Source: Succinivibrio dextrinosolvens
GTDB taxonomy: Bacteria; Pseudomonadota; Gammaproteobacteria; Enterobacterales; Succinivibrionaceae
Direction: 5' to 3'
Length of the DNA: 64,000 nucleotides
NCBI RefSeq assembly: GCF_011065405.1
Contig: NZ_CP047056.1
Location: 2,936,747-3,000,746, forward strand
Below the pieces are notes generated by a model. It ran no database searches, was not told the DNA's origin, and saw only the letters and a list, made by a program, of their open reading frames with translations. Position 1 is the stretch's first letter; every line of letters starts with the position of its first letter. Both the position numbers and the translations under genes were made by a program. Below, one piece after another: positions 44,873-55,271 of the stretch.

Positions 44873-45148
44873 ATGAACAAGTCTGAGCTTATTGAGCAGA
44901 TTGCAAAGCGTTCTGGTTTAACTTTAGTTAGTTCACGTAATGCTTTAGATGCATTACTAAGCACTGTTAGCGAAGCTTTAGCTTCAGGCGACCGTGTTCA
45001 GTTAGTTGGCTTTGGTACTTTCAAGGTTACCGAGCGTAAGGAGCGTGAAGGTCGTAATCCACAGACTGGTGCAGTTATTAACATTCCTGCAACTAAGACT
45101 CCTTCATTCAGCGCAGGCGCAGAGTTAAAGAAGTCAGTAAACAAATAA
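44873..45148 (+). CDS. DNA-binding protein HU
   Basis: A 91-residue HU/IHF-family protein. ATG 44873 (MNKSELIEQIAKRSGLTL) is the family start, with AAGGA upstream; a frame from 44816 adds 19 residues. The arm region reads VTERKEREGRNPQTGAVINI, with the DNA-bending proline arm NPQTG, and the end is FSAGAELKKSVNK. It compacts DNA and assists recombination. Neighbourhood resembles E. coli hupA (near purHD, yjaG). Confidence 0.95.
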   Translation: MNKSELIEQIAKRSGLTLVSSRNALDALLSTVSEALASGDRVQLVGFGTFKVTERKEREGRNPQTGAVINIPATKTPSFSAGAELKKSVNK

Positions 45149-45177
45149 TCTGATCTCGATATCAAAATTATTTCAAG

Positions 45178-45210
45178 AAGCCCTCAAAAAGAATAAGAGG
45201 GCTTTTTAAT
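45178..45210 (+). terminator. Terminator of the HU gene
   Basis: AAGCCCTC / GAGGGCTT stem with an 11-base loop, followed by TTTAATTT. Confidence 0.88.
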
Positions 45211-45366
45211 TTCCCCTCTAATGAGCGCTCCCTCAAAATTAATCAAACAAACTTTGCAATTTTGCGTTAATTTTCATTTTTTTGTGGCATTTGATTTTGC
45301 CCTGTCTATATAATACTTAAAACACAACTTAAAACATAACTATATAGATAAACAAAGGAAAGTATC

Positions 45367-47016
45367 ATGGCATTGCATCAGAAAGCAGGAAAAAAAGCAA
45401 CCTTTGAGGATTTGGACAATATTCCTCGTTTAATGGCAGCATACTACTTGAATTCACCTGATCTTGACGATCCTGAGCAGTTAGTAAGCTTTGGAACTTC
45501 AGGTCACAGAGGAACATCTTTGAATGGTTCATTCACTGAGTCTCACATTATCGCTATTTCTCAGGCTATTGCTGAGTACCGTCAGAAAGAGGGCATCACT
45601 GGACCTTTATTCATAGGTATGGATACCCATGCTTTATCTGAGGCTGCTCTTGCAACCGCAGTTGAAGTTTTAGGTGCTAACGGTGTTGAGGTAAGAGTTG
45701 AGACTAATCATGGCTATACTCCAACCCCATCAGTTTCTTTTGCAATTTTAAACTACAACAAGGGCCGTACTTCAGGTTTAGCTGACGGTATTGTTATTAC
45801 TCCTTCGCACAATCCTCCATCAAACGGCGGTTTCAAATACAACCCAACCGACGGTGGCCCCGCAGGCACTGAAATTACCTCTGTAATTCAGAACAGAGCA
45901 AATGAGATTTTAAAAAACAAGCTTCAGGGCGTTAAGAGAGTTCCTTATACTCAGGCTATCAAACTTCCTAATGTAAAGGAATATGATATGCTGACTCAGT
46001 ATGTTGAAGCTTTGGGTGAGATTATTGATATGGATGCAATTTCTCACTCTGGAATTAGAATGGGCGTTGATCCACTTGGCGGTTCAGGTCTTTACTACTG
46101 GGATCGCATTGCAGACAGATATAATCTTAATCTTAAGGTTGTAAATTATGCTGTTGATCCAACCTTCTCATTCATGAGCATTGATAGAGACGGAAAGATC
46201 CGTATGGACTGCTCAAGCCCATACGCTATGGCAGGTCTGATCAAGATGAAGGATGACTTTGATATTTCATGGGGTAACGATCCTGACTATGATCGCCATG
46301 GTATTGTTTGTCATTCAGGACTGATGAATCCAAATCACTATCTTTCAGCTGCAATCAACTACATCTACACACATAGAAATATGTGGCCTAAAGAAGCGAT
46401 GGTTGGTAAGACTGTAGTATCTTCAAATCTGATGAACAGAGTTGCTGCAGGTCTTGGTAGAAAAGCTTATGAAGTTCCAGTTGGATTCAAGTGGTTCGTC
46501 CCTGGACTTTTCGATAAATCATTGGCCTTTGGCTGTGAGGAGTCTGCAGGTGCTTCTTTCCTGCGTAAGGATGGCAGTGTATGGACTACCGATAAGGATG
46601 GTATCATTGCATCACTTCTATCTGCAGAAATGCTGGCTGTAACAGAAAAAGATCCTGCCCAGCACTATGAAGAGCTGGTTGCAAAGTACGGTAGACCATA
46701 CTATGACCGTGTTGATGCTCCTGCTAATACTGCTCAGAAGGCGGCTCTAAAGAAACTTTCTCCTTCAGATGTTGAGGCATCAGAGCTGGCAGGGGAGAAG
46801 ATTATTGATAAGCTGACATGTGCTCCTGGCAACGGTGCTGCAATTGGCGGTCTGAAGGTTGTTACCGAGAACGGCTGGTTTGCTGCCAGACCATCAGGAA
46901 CTGAGAACGTTTATAAGATCTATATGGAAAGCTTCAAGGGAGAGGATCATTTGAAGAGAATCGGCAGTGAAGCTGAACAGATCGTAAGCGCTGCTTTAAA
47001 GAAAGCCGGTGTTTAA
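45367..47016 (+). CDS. pgm: Phosphoglucomutase (alpha-D-glucose specific)
   Basis: A 549-residue enzyme interconverting glucose 1- and 6-phosphate. Marks: [17 protein letters not shown], active-site serine in [16 protein letters not shown], metal loop [11 protein letters not shown], sugar loop CEESAGASF and phosphate-binding [12 protein letters not shown]. Length matches E. coli Pgm (546). AAAGGA precedes the start. It has its own terminator. Confidence 0.97.
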   Translation: MALHQKAGKKATFEDLDNIPRLMAAYYLNSPDLDDPEQLVSFGTSGHRGTSLNGSFTESHIIAISQAIAEYRQKEGITGPLFIGMDTHALSEAALATAVEVLGANGVEVRVETNHGYTPTPSVSFAILNYNKGRTSGLADGIVITPSHNPPSNGGFKYNPTDGGPAGTEITSVIQNRANEILKNKLQGVKRVPYTQAIKLPNVKEYDMLTQYVEALGEIIDMDAISHSGIRMGVDPLGGSGLYYWDRIADRYNLNLKVVNYAVDPTFSFMSIDRDGKIRMDCSSPYAMAGLIKMKDDFDISWGNDPDYDRHGIVCHSGLMNPNHYLSAAINYIYTHRNMWPKEAMVGKTVVSSNLMNRVAAGLGRKAYEVPVGFKWFVPGLFDKSLAFGCEESAGASFLRKDGSVWTTDKDGIIASLLSAEMLAVTEKDPAQHYEELVAKYGRPYYDRVDAPANTAQKAALKKLSPSDVEASELAGEKIIDKLTCAPGNGAAIGGLKVVTENGWFAARPSGTENVYKIYMESFKGEDHLKRIGSEAEQIVSAALKKAGV

Positions 47017-47048
47017 TAAGATTTAGTTTTAGATTTCTTTTACTGAAT

Positions 47049-47084
47049 AGCGTCATAGATGTAGAGTTTATGACGCTTTTTGTT
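47049..47084 (+). terminator. Terminator of pgm
   Basis: AGCGTCATA / TATGACGCT 9-base stem with an 11-base loop, followed by TTTTTGTTTG. Confidence 0.88.
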
Positions 47085-47241
47085 TGTGTTATATGTTGAC
47101 CATAAAGTTACACAGAATTAACTCTGAGACTGCTTAACTTGTGATCTGTGATGCAAGATTTTGACTTATTTTCCAAGAAAGTGAAACAATAATATAAAAT
47201 TCAACAATCAAATAATAAATAATCAAAGGGATATAAAAAAA

Positions 47242-47985
47242 ATGAAGAAGAAGATTTTCTTGGCAATAGGTGCATTTGTTGCGGCTAATATTTCTGGTTG
47301 TGCTGTTGTTGGTTCAATGGTTACAACAAACGACGAATATGTTCAGATTGCGGCCAACAACATTGGTGTAAATGCTGATACCTTAACCTTAAAACAGGAA
47401 ACATTACACCCAAGTCTAGATTACGTAACCTACGAATTAAAATCCAAAGAAGGCAAACGCTATAAGTGTAAGGTGAATACCGGAGTAAGGGGCTCTTCTG
47501 ACGAGGCTTTATGTCAGGTAAGAACTACAGAAGGCAAATGGGAATATGTTGGCAAGTCTGTTGAGCTTTCAAAGAAGATTGAAGAATCTAAGGAGGCTGA
47601 GAGCTCTGGAAATACAGATGAAACAGATAATTCAAACAAAGCAGATAAATCCGAGAAATCTATTTTTGTCGTAGGTGATCCAAGATACTCTCTAGCAAAA
47701 GAGCATACCCGTGATGCCGAAATGCATAATCCAGCCAATAAGTCCAAGCTAAATACAAGAACAGTGGAAAACACTTCAACCTCTGATCCAACTTATGTTG
47801 GAGGTACAGAGAACACTGCGGTTCCAACCTTAAGTTCAGAGAATACTGTAAACAACGTTCCAACTCAGACCAAGAACGGTTTATTCAAAGTAAGAGATGA
47901 GCAGGGACATTCATATGAATGTCACTTTGCAAGTGTAGGTGAGGTTAAATCAGAAACTCTTTCTGTTTGTACAAAGCTGTACTAG
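47242..47985 (+). CDS. Lipoprotein of unknown function with a repeated cysteine module
   Basis: A 247-residue protein with a lipoprotein signal (MKKKIFLAIGAFVAANISGC). Two similar cysteine-pair modules are seen: RYKCKVNTGVRGSSDEALCQ near residues 73-93, and SYECHFASVGEVKSETLSVC near the C-terminus. A long Ser/Asn/Glu/Lys-rich linker joins them. The paired cysteines could form disulfides in the periplasm. No family recognised. The gene stands alone, followed by a bidirectional terminator. Confidence 0.7.
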   Translation: MKKKIFLAIGAFVAANISGCAVVGSMVTTNDEYVQIAANNIGVNADTLTLKQETLHPSLDYVTYELKSKEGKRYKCKVNTGVRGSSDEALCQVRTTEGKWEYVGKSVELSKKIEESKEAESSGNTDETDNSNKADKSEKSIFVVGDPRYSLAKEHTRDAEMHNPANKSKLNTRTVENTSTSDPTYVGGTENTAVPTLSSENTVNNVPTQTKNGLFKVRDEQGHSYECHFASVGEVKSETLSVCTKLY

Positions 47986-48011
47986 TAAAAGTTAATCCTT
48001 CCTTTGTCTGA

Positions 48012-48044
48012 AAAAAATTCGGGACTGAATTGCCCCGAATTTTT
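48012..48044. terminator. Bidirectional terminator
   Basis: AAAATTCGGG / CCCGAATTTT stem between the convergent lipoprotein and solute-binding protein genes, with A-run and T-run at the ends. Confidence 0.82.
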
Positions 48045-48062
48045 ACTGTTTTTTGATGAGCT

Positions 48063-48893
48063 CTATTTCTCAAGATTCTCCGATACCAGTTTTTCCAGCG
48101 TTCCATCATCATGCCATTTTCTGATGAGAGCATCAATGAATGGCGATAAGTCTGATCCCTGTCTGGTTGCTATTCCATATCTCTGAGGAGCAAACTCTTC
48201 GCTAAGAAGTTTTAGATTATCTCCTGTAAAAGAACTAAGGATAACTTTGTCGCAACAGAAGGCCTGAACATAATTTCTTTCCATAGCAGTTAAAACAGCT
48301 TGATTGCTCTCGTAACTTTCAAATCCAATCTTATCGCTCCACAATTCAGGCTTGAAAGACCATTCATCATACTGAGAATCTTCAATTAAGCCTTTTGATA
48401 TCATGTATTTTACAAGCTCTTTTGCTGAGTTTGAGTTCTTGATAATTCCGATTTTTTTTCCAACTAAATCTGCAACAGAATTTATATTTGAATTCTTGTG
48501 AACGAGAATCGAAACATTTGATTCAAAATATGGAGATGAAATATCGTATCTTAATTTTCTATCGTCAGAAATTGTATAGGTGCCAATCATGCAGTCAGCA
48601 TATCCTGAATCAAGAATACTTTCTCTATTGGCAGAAGTGATGGTAATAAAAGTAACTTCAACATCTTCGCCAATCTCTTTTGCAATCATATTGGCAATAG
48701 TGGGCTCAATTCCTTTATATTCTCCAGATCTTTCATCCTGCATAGAAAGAATTCTTACATCATTTTTTACTGCAACCCTAAACTCTTCGTAATCTTTTAT
48801 GGTTTGCAGATGACTATCTTCAGCAAAGGAATGAGAACATAAAGACAAACCTAGTAAACATGAAAATATAAGTGATACTTTTTTTATAGACAT
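48063..48893 (-). CDS. Extracellular solute-binding protein family 3 (polar amino acid type)
   Basis: A 276-residue periplasmic protein with a Sec signal (MSIKKVSLIFSCLLGLSLCS, cut after SFA). Family 3 marks: GEYKGIEPTIANMIAKEIG, DCMIGTYTISDDRKLRYDIS, and LVGKKIGIIKNSNSAKEL. It would bind an amino acid for an ABC importer, but no permease or ATPase gene adjoins it. An orphan receptor, or a partner shared with a system elsewhere, is likely. Confidence 0.9.
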   Translation of the reverse strand: MSIKKVSLIFSCLLGLSLCSHSFAEDSHLQTIKDYEEFRVAVKNDVRILSMQDERSGEYKGIEPTIANMIAKEIGEDVEVTFITITSANRESILDSGYADCMIGTYTISDDRKLRYDISSPYFESNVSILVHKNSNINSVADLVGKKIGIIKNSNSAKELVKYMISKGLIEDSQYDEWSFKPELWSDKIGFESYESNQAVLTAMERNYVQAFCCDKVILSSFTGDNLKLLSEEFAPQRYGIATRQGSDLSPFIDALIRKWHDDGTLEKLVSENLEK

Positions 48894-49079
48894 TTTGGTT
48901 CCAGAAAAAATAAATCCCTATTTTTAAGTCTATGTCTCTATAAGACATATGGTAAATTTTTTTCTGTGGATTGTGATTTATTGCAAATGTTAGTCATTAT
49001 GAATGATTGTATGATTTACCCGATTGATTAGTGAGCCGAAAGTATTTGACTTTGGATCATTCAATGAGGTGTGAATAAT

Positions 49080-49811
49080 ATGGATAATCGAATTAAAAAA
49101 GCTTTATCAGTTCTAATAATTTCCTGTTTTATAACTTCATGTACGTCTAGAGAAATTAATAGTGCATCAATGCACGGTTTGAGAGCAGGATCTTTAGTTT
49201 CTTCAGCTAGCATAAAAAATACTCATCTTAATGAGTGGTTTTCTTATTCTGAGATTCCTGATAATGTATGGGCTGAAATGCAAGGAAAAACATATAAGGA
49301 AAATCCTTATATACAACGCGATGATTTAAGATACATCAAATTTTTGCACCATGATTTTGACGGTAAAGTCAGAGTCGGTGAGATGATATGTAACAAGACG
49401 ATTGCAAAAGATCTTAGCGAAATCTTTTATGAGCTGTACTTAAACAACTACCAGATTGAGAGAGCTTTTCTTCCTGATTTTTACGATGCTGATGATGAAA
49501 AGCAGATGCAGGCAAATAATTCTTCAAGCTTCTGTTACAGAGCTGTTTCTGGTACAAACGTTCTGTCAAACCATGCTAAAGGAATGGCTGTTGATCTCAA
49601 CACTTTTTACAATCCATACTGCAAAGTTAGAAATGATGGTTCTCTCTTCGTCCAACCAAAAACTGCTGCTCAGTACTGCGATCGTTCCTCTGCATTCAAA
49701 CATAAAATAGATAAGAACGATCTTGCATACAAACTCTTCACCAAACATGGTTTTAGTTGGGGAGGCGACTGGAAATCCGTTAAGGACTATCAGCATTTTG
49801 AAAAAGAATAG
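49080..49811 (+). CDS. M15-family D-Ala-D-Ala peptidase-like lipoprotein
   Basis: Start at ATG 49080 is preferred because GAGG lies nine bases upstream; GTG 49071 is too close. The 243-residue product has a lipoprotein-like leader (ALSVLIISCFITSCTS). The peptidase part shows SNHAKGMAVDLNTFYNPYC (zinc-binding HxxxxxxD) and GGDWKSVKDYQHFEK (second His). A conserved Arg in CYRAVSGT also fits M15. It probably trims peptidoglycan stem peptides in the envelope. Confidence 0.85.
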   Translation: MDNRIKKALSVLIISCFITSCTSREINSASMHGLRAGSLVSSASIKNTHLNEWFSYSEIPDNVWAEMQGKTYKENPYIQRDDLRYIKFLHHDFDGKVRVGEMICNKTIAKDLSEIFYELYLNNYQIERAFLPDFYDADDEKQMQANNSSSFCYRAVSGTNVLSNHAKGMAVDLNTFYNPYCKVRNDGSLFVQPKTAAQYCDRSSAFKHKIDKNDLAYKLFTKHGFSWGGDWKSVKDYQHFEKE

Positions 49812-49847
49812 CGAGTAATAAAAGAAGAATAACTAATACAAATAAGC

Positions 49848-49868
49848 AGGGAGGCGATTTGCCTCCCT
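49848..49868. terminator. Hairpin between convergent M15 peptidase and symporter genes
   Basis: AGGGAGGC / GCCTCCCT, a perfect 8-base stem with loop GATTT. It lacks a strict T-run on the plus side. On the minus side a T-rich stretch precedes the symporter stop. Confidence 0.65.
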
Positions 49869-49897
49869 TAAAGTGAAAAAAATAACGCTAAAAATAA

Positions 49898-51382
49898 TTA
49901 GTGAGTCATTTCCTGGCTCTTATTTCTTCGAGCTTTGTGAGAGTGTCTTCTTCTAGCCTCAACCTTTGCGAGTCTTCCTGTTAATGATTCTGATGGTCCA
50001 TAGATTGGATCCTGACCCACAAGATATCTGTTCTCATAGTCATTCACGGCTTTGATTATAAGCTTGTACAGTCCAATAACTGCTATGATGTTTGGAATAA
50101 CCATCAGTCCATTGAACATATCAGCAAGCTCCCATACAAGCTCAACCTTCAGCATTGAACCAGTCATAAGGAAACAGAGTACGATAACAGAGAAGATATT
50201 TATTACTTTATATCCGAACAGGTATTTTACGTTCTGTGCCGCAAAGAAATACCATCCAACGATAGTGGTAAAGGCTGCAAAGAACAGACAGACAGCAACG
50301 AAGCCTGAACCAGCTTCACCCATACCTTTAACGAAGGCAGCCTGAGTCAGCATAATACCAGTGGTCTTACCATCCAGAGTACCAGTTACCATAATAACAA
50401 GAGCAGTTGCGGTTAGAACAACGAAGGTGTCAATGAAAAGACCGACAATAGCAGCGAGTCCCTGTTCTACAGGGTGTTTAACTCTGGCGACAGCGTGAGC
50501 ATGTGGAGTTGATCCCATACCCGCTTCATTAGAGAAGAGTCCTCTTGCTACACCGTATCTGATAGCTTCCTTAACCGTTGCACCGATAACACCACCTGTT
50601 GCGGCTGAAGGAGAGAATGCTCCAACAAAAATAGCTTTGAAAGTAGGAAGAATCTCTGTATAGTTTGTCAGCATGATATAAATAGCACCAAGAACATATA
50701 CAGAAGCCATCAGAGGAACTAATTTTTCTGTAAATCCTGCGATACGGCTGATTCCACCGATGAAGATGAAACCTGCAAGCATAATGATAAACAGTCCTGT
50801 GATTTCGGTAGGTATACCGAAAGCAGAATCAAAGGCAGTAGAAATCGAGTTTGCCTGTACCATTACACCAATAAAGCCTAATGCAATGATAGTTAGAATC
50901 GAGAATAGGGCTGCCATTGGCTTGTTACCTAAACCGTGCTTGATGTAGTAAGCAGGACCGCCGGTAATTCTTCCCTCAGAATCCTTGGTTCTATACAGCT
51001 GACCTAGAATTGCCTCAGAGAAAATGGTTGCCATTCCGAAGAATGCTGCAAGCCACATCCAGAACACAGCTCCTGGTCCACCCATCGCCATTGCAGTGGC
51101 AACACCAGCAAGATTACCTGTACCCACCTGAGCAGCGACAGCTGTTGCCAGAGACTGGAAGGAGGTCATTCCGTGGTTACCTGCTTTTTCACCGTTAAAT
51201 GACAGGCCGCCGAATACATGTTTAAAGGCGCGTCCAAATTGACGGATTTGCACGAAGCGAAGCTGAAAGGTAAAGAAGATACCTGCGCCAACCAGCACTG
51301 GAATAAGACACCATGGTCCCCATAGGATAGAGTTGATGTCGATAATTATTTGAGTTAAATAATCCATGTTGATATTAGTCAT
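49898..51382 (-). CDS. Alanine/glycine:cation symporter (AGCS)
   Basis: A sodium-coupled amino acid carrier with about eleven helices. Family marks: LWGPWCLIPVLVGAGIFFTF, TSFQSLATAVAAQVGTGNLA, then GGPGAVFWMWLAAFFGMATI, and GLFSNEAGMGSTPHAHAVA. The frame opens at 51487, but the extra 35 residues are not family-like; ATG 51382 (MTNINMDYL) or 51367 (MDYLTQ) is better, though no clear ribosome site precedes either. About 490 residues, as in relatives. Confidence 0.93.
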   Translation of the reverse strand: MTNINMDYLTQIIIDINSILWGPWCLIPVLVGAGIFFTFQLRFVQIRQFGRAFKHVFGGLSFNGEKAGNHGMTSFQSLATAVAAQVGTGNLAGVATAMAMGGPGAVFWMWLAAFFGMATIFSEAILGQLYRTKDSEGRITGGPAYYIKHGLGNKPMAALFSILTIIALGFIGVMVQANSISTAFDSAFGIPTEITGLFIIMLAGFIFIGGISRIAGFTEKLVPLMASVYVLGAIYIMLTNYTEILPTFKAIFVGAFSPSAATGGVIGATVKEAIRYGVARGLFSNEAGMGSTPHAHAVARVKHPVEQGLAAIVGLFIDTFVVLTATALVIMVTGTLDGKTTGIMLTQAAFVKGMGEAGSGFVAVCLFFAAFTTIVGWYFFAAQNVKYLFGYKVINIFSVIVLCFLMTGSMLKVELVWELADMFNGLMVIPNIIAVIGLYKLIIKAVNDYENRYLVGQDPIYGPSESLTGRLAKVEARRRHSHKARRNKSQEMTH

Positions 51383-51659
51383 TAGTTGAAATAAAAAGAC
51401 ACAACAGTGTCTATACCAAGGCTGTATTGTAGCAAAAAACAGTCTATTATTCCCGTTTTTGGCGCTTAGATCACATTCTTGCACCATATCTGTATCTTAT
51501 TGGGGAAAATACTTTGTTCAGGCAGGAATCCTTTTCCTGTTGTTTTCTCAGATTACAAAGAAATTTTGTGAGAGTTGTTTAAACAATTAAACCTCACTCT
51601 TAATTATTCGAATAAAAGTGATATAAAAAAACAGTCGTTAACGCTGATGTGTATGTGTT

Positions 51660-54600
51660 ATGAATTCTACAAAGAATAAATATCAGAATATTGTTTTTAT
51701 CCTGTTTTTTTCACTGTTAAACTGTGTTGGAATTATTCTCTCGCATAAGCTAAATCTTCCTCTATGGCTGGATTCCATTGGAACCATGCTTGGGGTTTAT
51801 TTTTATGGTGTTTATGCAGGAATTCTGTGTATTTTTGTTAATATTACTTCTCTCTGTTTTCTTGATTCTTTTAATGTTGTATCTCCTTTGATATCAGCTT
51901 TTTTAATCTATGGAACATCCTTTTTTAAGAATAAGCACAGATTTGATGTTAATTCCATAATGCTGTTTTCAGCATTTGTCATTTTTTTCTCTTTCATAAT
52001 ATCTTTGTGCATCAATTTCATTGATAGTCAGCAGTTAAACGATAATCTTTGGTCTAATTCTATTATTGCCTTTTGCAGAGATAACGGTATTCAGCTTATT
52101 GGTTTACCATTAGCTGCTTTTTATCTTGAATTTTTAGATAAGCTTGTAAGTGTATTTCTTTTCTTTATTTCCGTCCGTTTTATCTTCAGCAGGACTACAT
52201 GGTTTAAGAATTTCAATAAAGTCGAGGTTATGGGGAGAAGTAGAAGCTCTCTGAAGATAGCTTTAATTTTATTTGCCGGATTTATTGGATTACTTAATTA
52301 TCCTTCCGATGTGGAGGCATCTGTATTTAAGGTTTTCGCAAGAGAAAGCCAGCCTCAGACGGATTTTCTGTCATTTTCAGTACAGCAGACGGTTTTTAAT
52401 CAGAAAAACGGTCTTTTATCCGGTAATGTTACTTCTATAGCTACAACTTCAGATGGTTATATCTGGATAGGCACATATGCGGGGCTATTAAAATACGACG
52501 GCAATTCCTTTCACAGAGATCATGGCTTTGAAATAATTCGCAATATCAAGTGTTTGTACGCTGATGGTGACAGATTATGGGTTGGAACCACTGATCAGGG
52601 CGTTTTTTTAGTTGAAGGTGGCAGAGTAGTAAATCAGTTAAGTGAAAAAGATGGTCTCCTATCTGATTATGTTACAGGTATTGCTGTTGACAATAACAAC
52701 CTCATATACATAACAACACCAAGCGGTATCAATATTCTTAATGCAGAAAGTGGATCATACAAGATTAGTCAGGCATGTAAGGATGGTAATTTTACATCTT
52801 TAAGTTATGGTTCAGGGTATATCTTTGCCATAGATTTAAACGGAATTGTCCACTGTTTTAAAAATGGCGAAGAGGCATTAAAGATAAAACCTTCTGAGCA
52901 TACTTATTTTACCTATGCTCTTTACGCTGAAGATGGTTATCTGTATCTTTCCGATACCTCAAATACTGTAAGCCGCTATGCTTATGACGGGAAGGAATTT
53001 TCAAAAACAGCATCTTTTTCCAATGGGAAGATGAAGGGCATTAAGTCTATGTTCTTCAGTTCATTAGGAGAGAATATTAAAACTGTTTTTATCAGTTCTG
53101 ATTCAGGCATTTTTTTTATTGAAGACTCTGAAATAAACAGAATTGAAACGGAAAATTTCAATGGCTCTATAGAGCAGGGAATCAGAGATTTTCAGGGAAA
53201 TCTCTGGTTTGCATCAAGCCGATTTGGTCTTATAAGATTTTACATTTCTCCTGTTGTAATGGTTCCTGCCCTGAAAAATCATGTAGTCAACTGTATTACC
53301 AAATGGAGAGGTAATTATATTGTAGGAACTGATGAAGGTATAAAAGCTTTTGTTTCAGATTTTTCTGAGCCAGTAGATTTTGAACTTTCAAAATATTTAG
53401 ATGGAGTTCGTGTTCGTGATGTCTACGTAGACAGTGCCGGTTATCTTTGGGTTTGTACCCATGGAAGAGGCGTTTTTAGAATAAAGGATGACATTGAGCT
53501 TTTTACCGAAGAGAATGGTCTTGCAAGTAATAAGACAAGATCGGTACTTGAAGTGTCTGATTCAAGAATCATGATTTCTGGTTCTTCAGGAATTTCTTTT
53601 TTTGATAGTAAACAGGGAATTATTGATTTAGGGGATATTCTTAAAAAGAAATTAACGGTTCTGTGTTCATCAAAAGGACCAAATGACGATATTTATCTAG
53701 GAACAAACGGCAACGGTATTTATGTGCTTAGGGATTACGCTCTGAACCGGATTATAAACAAAAAGAATGGACTTAATTCTGATACCATTCTTAAGCTTTA
53801 TCCACTGAAGAATAAAAAGGGAGTAATTGCCGTAACAGGAAATGGTCTGTGCTATATCGATGATGAGTACCAGGTCAAAGAGCTCAAGAATTTCCCTTAT
53901 TTTAACAATTATGACATTGTAGATCTTGGTAATGATAATGTTGCGGTAACCGGAAGTAATGGTGTATTTATCGTTGAATTGCAGGACCTTATCAATGACA
54001 GTAATGATTACTCTACAGAGCATCTGGATGGAAGCTATGGATTTACAGAGCCTCTAACTTCAAATTCAAGAAACTTTAAGGATGGGAAATCTCTTTTTCT
54101 TTGCTCCAATTCTGGTCTTTTCGTACTTGATACACAGAATTATCATCATAAAGCCAAAGGCTTCAAACTTAACATTGAAAGCATCAAGGTAGACGGGGTT
54201 GAACTGGACCTAAGGGGCACTGACAAAATCGAAATCCCAAGAGCCTCAAAGAAGTTATCAATATCTCCTAATATCCTGAATTTTACTCCTGAGAATCCAT
54301 ATGTAGGTGTATGCCTTGAGGGGGTAGATGAAAGTTATACCTTTAAGAAACAAAAAGATCTTTCCGAGATTAACTACACTAATCTTGCCCCTGGCAACTA
54401 TGTTTTTAACATGGCCCTGTTTGACTCCAAACGTGAATTAACGTCAGATATTCTAAGGTTTCCTTTTTCAAAGGCTTATGCCTTCTATGACAGTAAACTG
54501 TTTATTATTTATTTTGTTCTGGTTTCCTGTCTGATAATTGCTTATTTCACTTTCTTTATTGTGAAACTGTGGATGCAGAAGATCATTGATGAAAAACAGC

Positions 54601-55214
54601 ATCTTCTAGAACTGGCAGAGCAGCAGATTAAAATGGGTGATGAAACCATTATGACCATTGCGCAGGCCTTAGATGCCAGAGATCCAAGAACCAAGAGTCA
54701 CTCTGTAAGAGTTGCTGATTATTCAGTGATGATTGCCAGAAAACTTGGCTTTAACGAAAAGCAGTGCAGTAACTTGAGGAAAATTGCGCTGCTGCATGAT
54801 ATTGGAAAAATTGGTATTCCGGATCGTATCCTGAATAAGCCATCACGCCTTACTGATGAAGAGTATTCCATAATGAAGTCTCATGTAACTATCGGTGCTG
54901 ATATTCTTAAGAACTTCAAATCCATTGATAATCTTGCAGACGGAATCAAATACCATCATGAAAGATATGATGGTAAAGGTTATGCTTTAGGTCTAAAGGG
55001 AGAAGAAATACCTATTATTGGCAGAATTATATCTGTTGCAGATGCTTTTGATGCTATGTCTGCGAACAGAGTATACAGAAACGGTCTTGATTTAGATCGC
55101 ATAATCTATGAGCTAAAGAGGGGAATTGGAACTCAGTTTGATCCTAAATGTGCAGAAATTATGCTTGAGCTTATCAGCTCTGGTGCACTTAATAAATATA
55201 TAAAAGAGAGTTAA
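51660..55214 (+). CDS. Membrane sensor with beta-propeller and HD-GYP domain
   Basis: A 1184-residue fusion. Residues ~1-190 have about six hydrophobic segments, with LPLWLDSIGTMLGVYFYGVY resembling ECF-type S-component-like sensing domains. After a helix near 200 come two-component-regulator propeller repeats (GLLSGNVTSIATTSDGYIWI, then DGLLSDYVTGIAVD) to ~820. A Y_Y_Y-like domain (~835-930), a membrane helix (~943-965), and an HD-GYP domain follow. The HD motif is LLHDIGKIGIPD; the GYP site reads HHERYDGKGYALGL, with Ala for Pro. HD-GYP enzymes break down cyclic di-GMP. The natural ligand is unknown. Confidence 0.85.
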   Translation: MNSTKNKYQNIVFILFFSLLNCVGIILSHKLNLPLWLDSIGTMLGVYFYGVYAGILCIFVNITSLCFLDSFNVVSPLISAFLIYGTSFFKNKHRFDVNSIMLFSAFVIFFSFIISLCINFIDSQQLNDNLWSNSIIAFCRDNGIQLIGLPLAAFYLEFLDKLVSVFLFFISVRFIFSRTTWFKNFNKVEVMGRSRSSLKIALILFAGFIGLLNYPSDVEASVFKVFARESQPQTDFLSFSVQQTVFNQKNGLLSGNVTSIATTSDGYIWIGTYAGLLKYDGNSFHRDHGFEIIRNIKCLYADGDRLWVGTTDQGVFLVEGGRVVNQLSEKDGLLSDYVTGIAVDNNNLIYITTPSGINILNAESGSYKISQACKDGNFTSLSYGSGYIFAIDLNGIVHCFKNGEEALKIKPSEHTYFTYALYAEDGYLYLSDTSNTVSRYAYDGKEFSKTASFSNGKMKGIKSMFFSSLGENIKTVFISSDSGIFFIEDSEINRIETENFNGSIEQGIRDFQGNLWFASSRFGLIRFYISPVVMVPALKNHVVNCITKWRGNYIVGTDEGIKAFVSDFSEPVDFELSKYLDGVRVRDVYVDSAGYLWVCTHGRGVFRIKDDIELFTEENGLASNKTRSVLEVSDSRIMISGSSGISFFDSKQGIIDLGDILKKKLTVLCSSKGPNDDIYLGTNGNGIYVLRDYALNRIINKKNGLNSDTILKLYPLKNKKGVIAVTGNGLCYIDDEYQVKELKNFPYFNNYDIVDLGNDNVAVTGSNGVFIVELQDLINDSNDYSTEHLDGSYGFTEPLTSNSRNFKDGKSLFLCSNSGLFVLDTQNYHHKAKGFKLNIESIKVDGVELDLRGTDKIEIPRASKKLSISPNILNFTPENPYVGVCLEGVDESYTFKKQKDLSEINYTNLAPGNYVFNMALFDSKRELTSDILRFPFSKAYAFYDSKLFIIYFVLVSCLIIAYFTFFIVKLWMQKIIDEKQHLLELAEQQIKMGDETIMTIAQALDARDPRTKSHSVRVADYSVMIARKLGFNEKQCSNLRKIALLHDIGKIGIPDRILNKPSRLTDEEYSIMKSHVTIGADILKNFKSIDNLADGIKYHHERYDGKGYALGLKGEEIPIIGRIISVADAFDAMSANRVYRNGLDLDRIIYELKRGIGTQFDPKCAEIMLELISSGALNKYIKES

Positions 55215-55271
55215 ACTGCGAATCTTCTGCATAAAAAGGCAGAGTTAACCGGTTAACGCTGAAAACTAATA

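Noticed and set aside
51488-51659. Glycine riboswitch before the AGCS symporter
   Set aside because: No recognisable aptamer core or paired domains on the minus strand.
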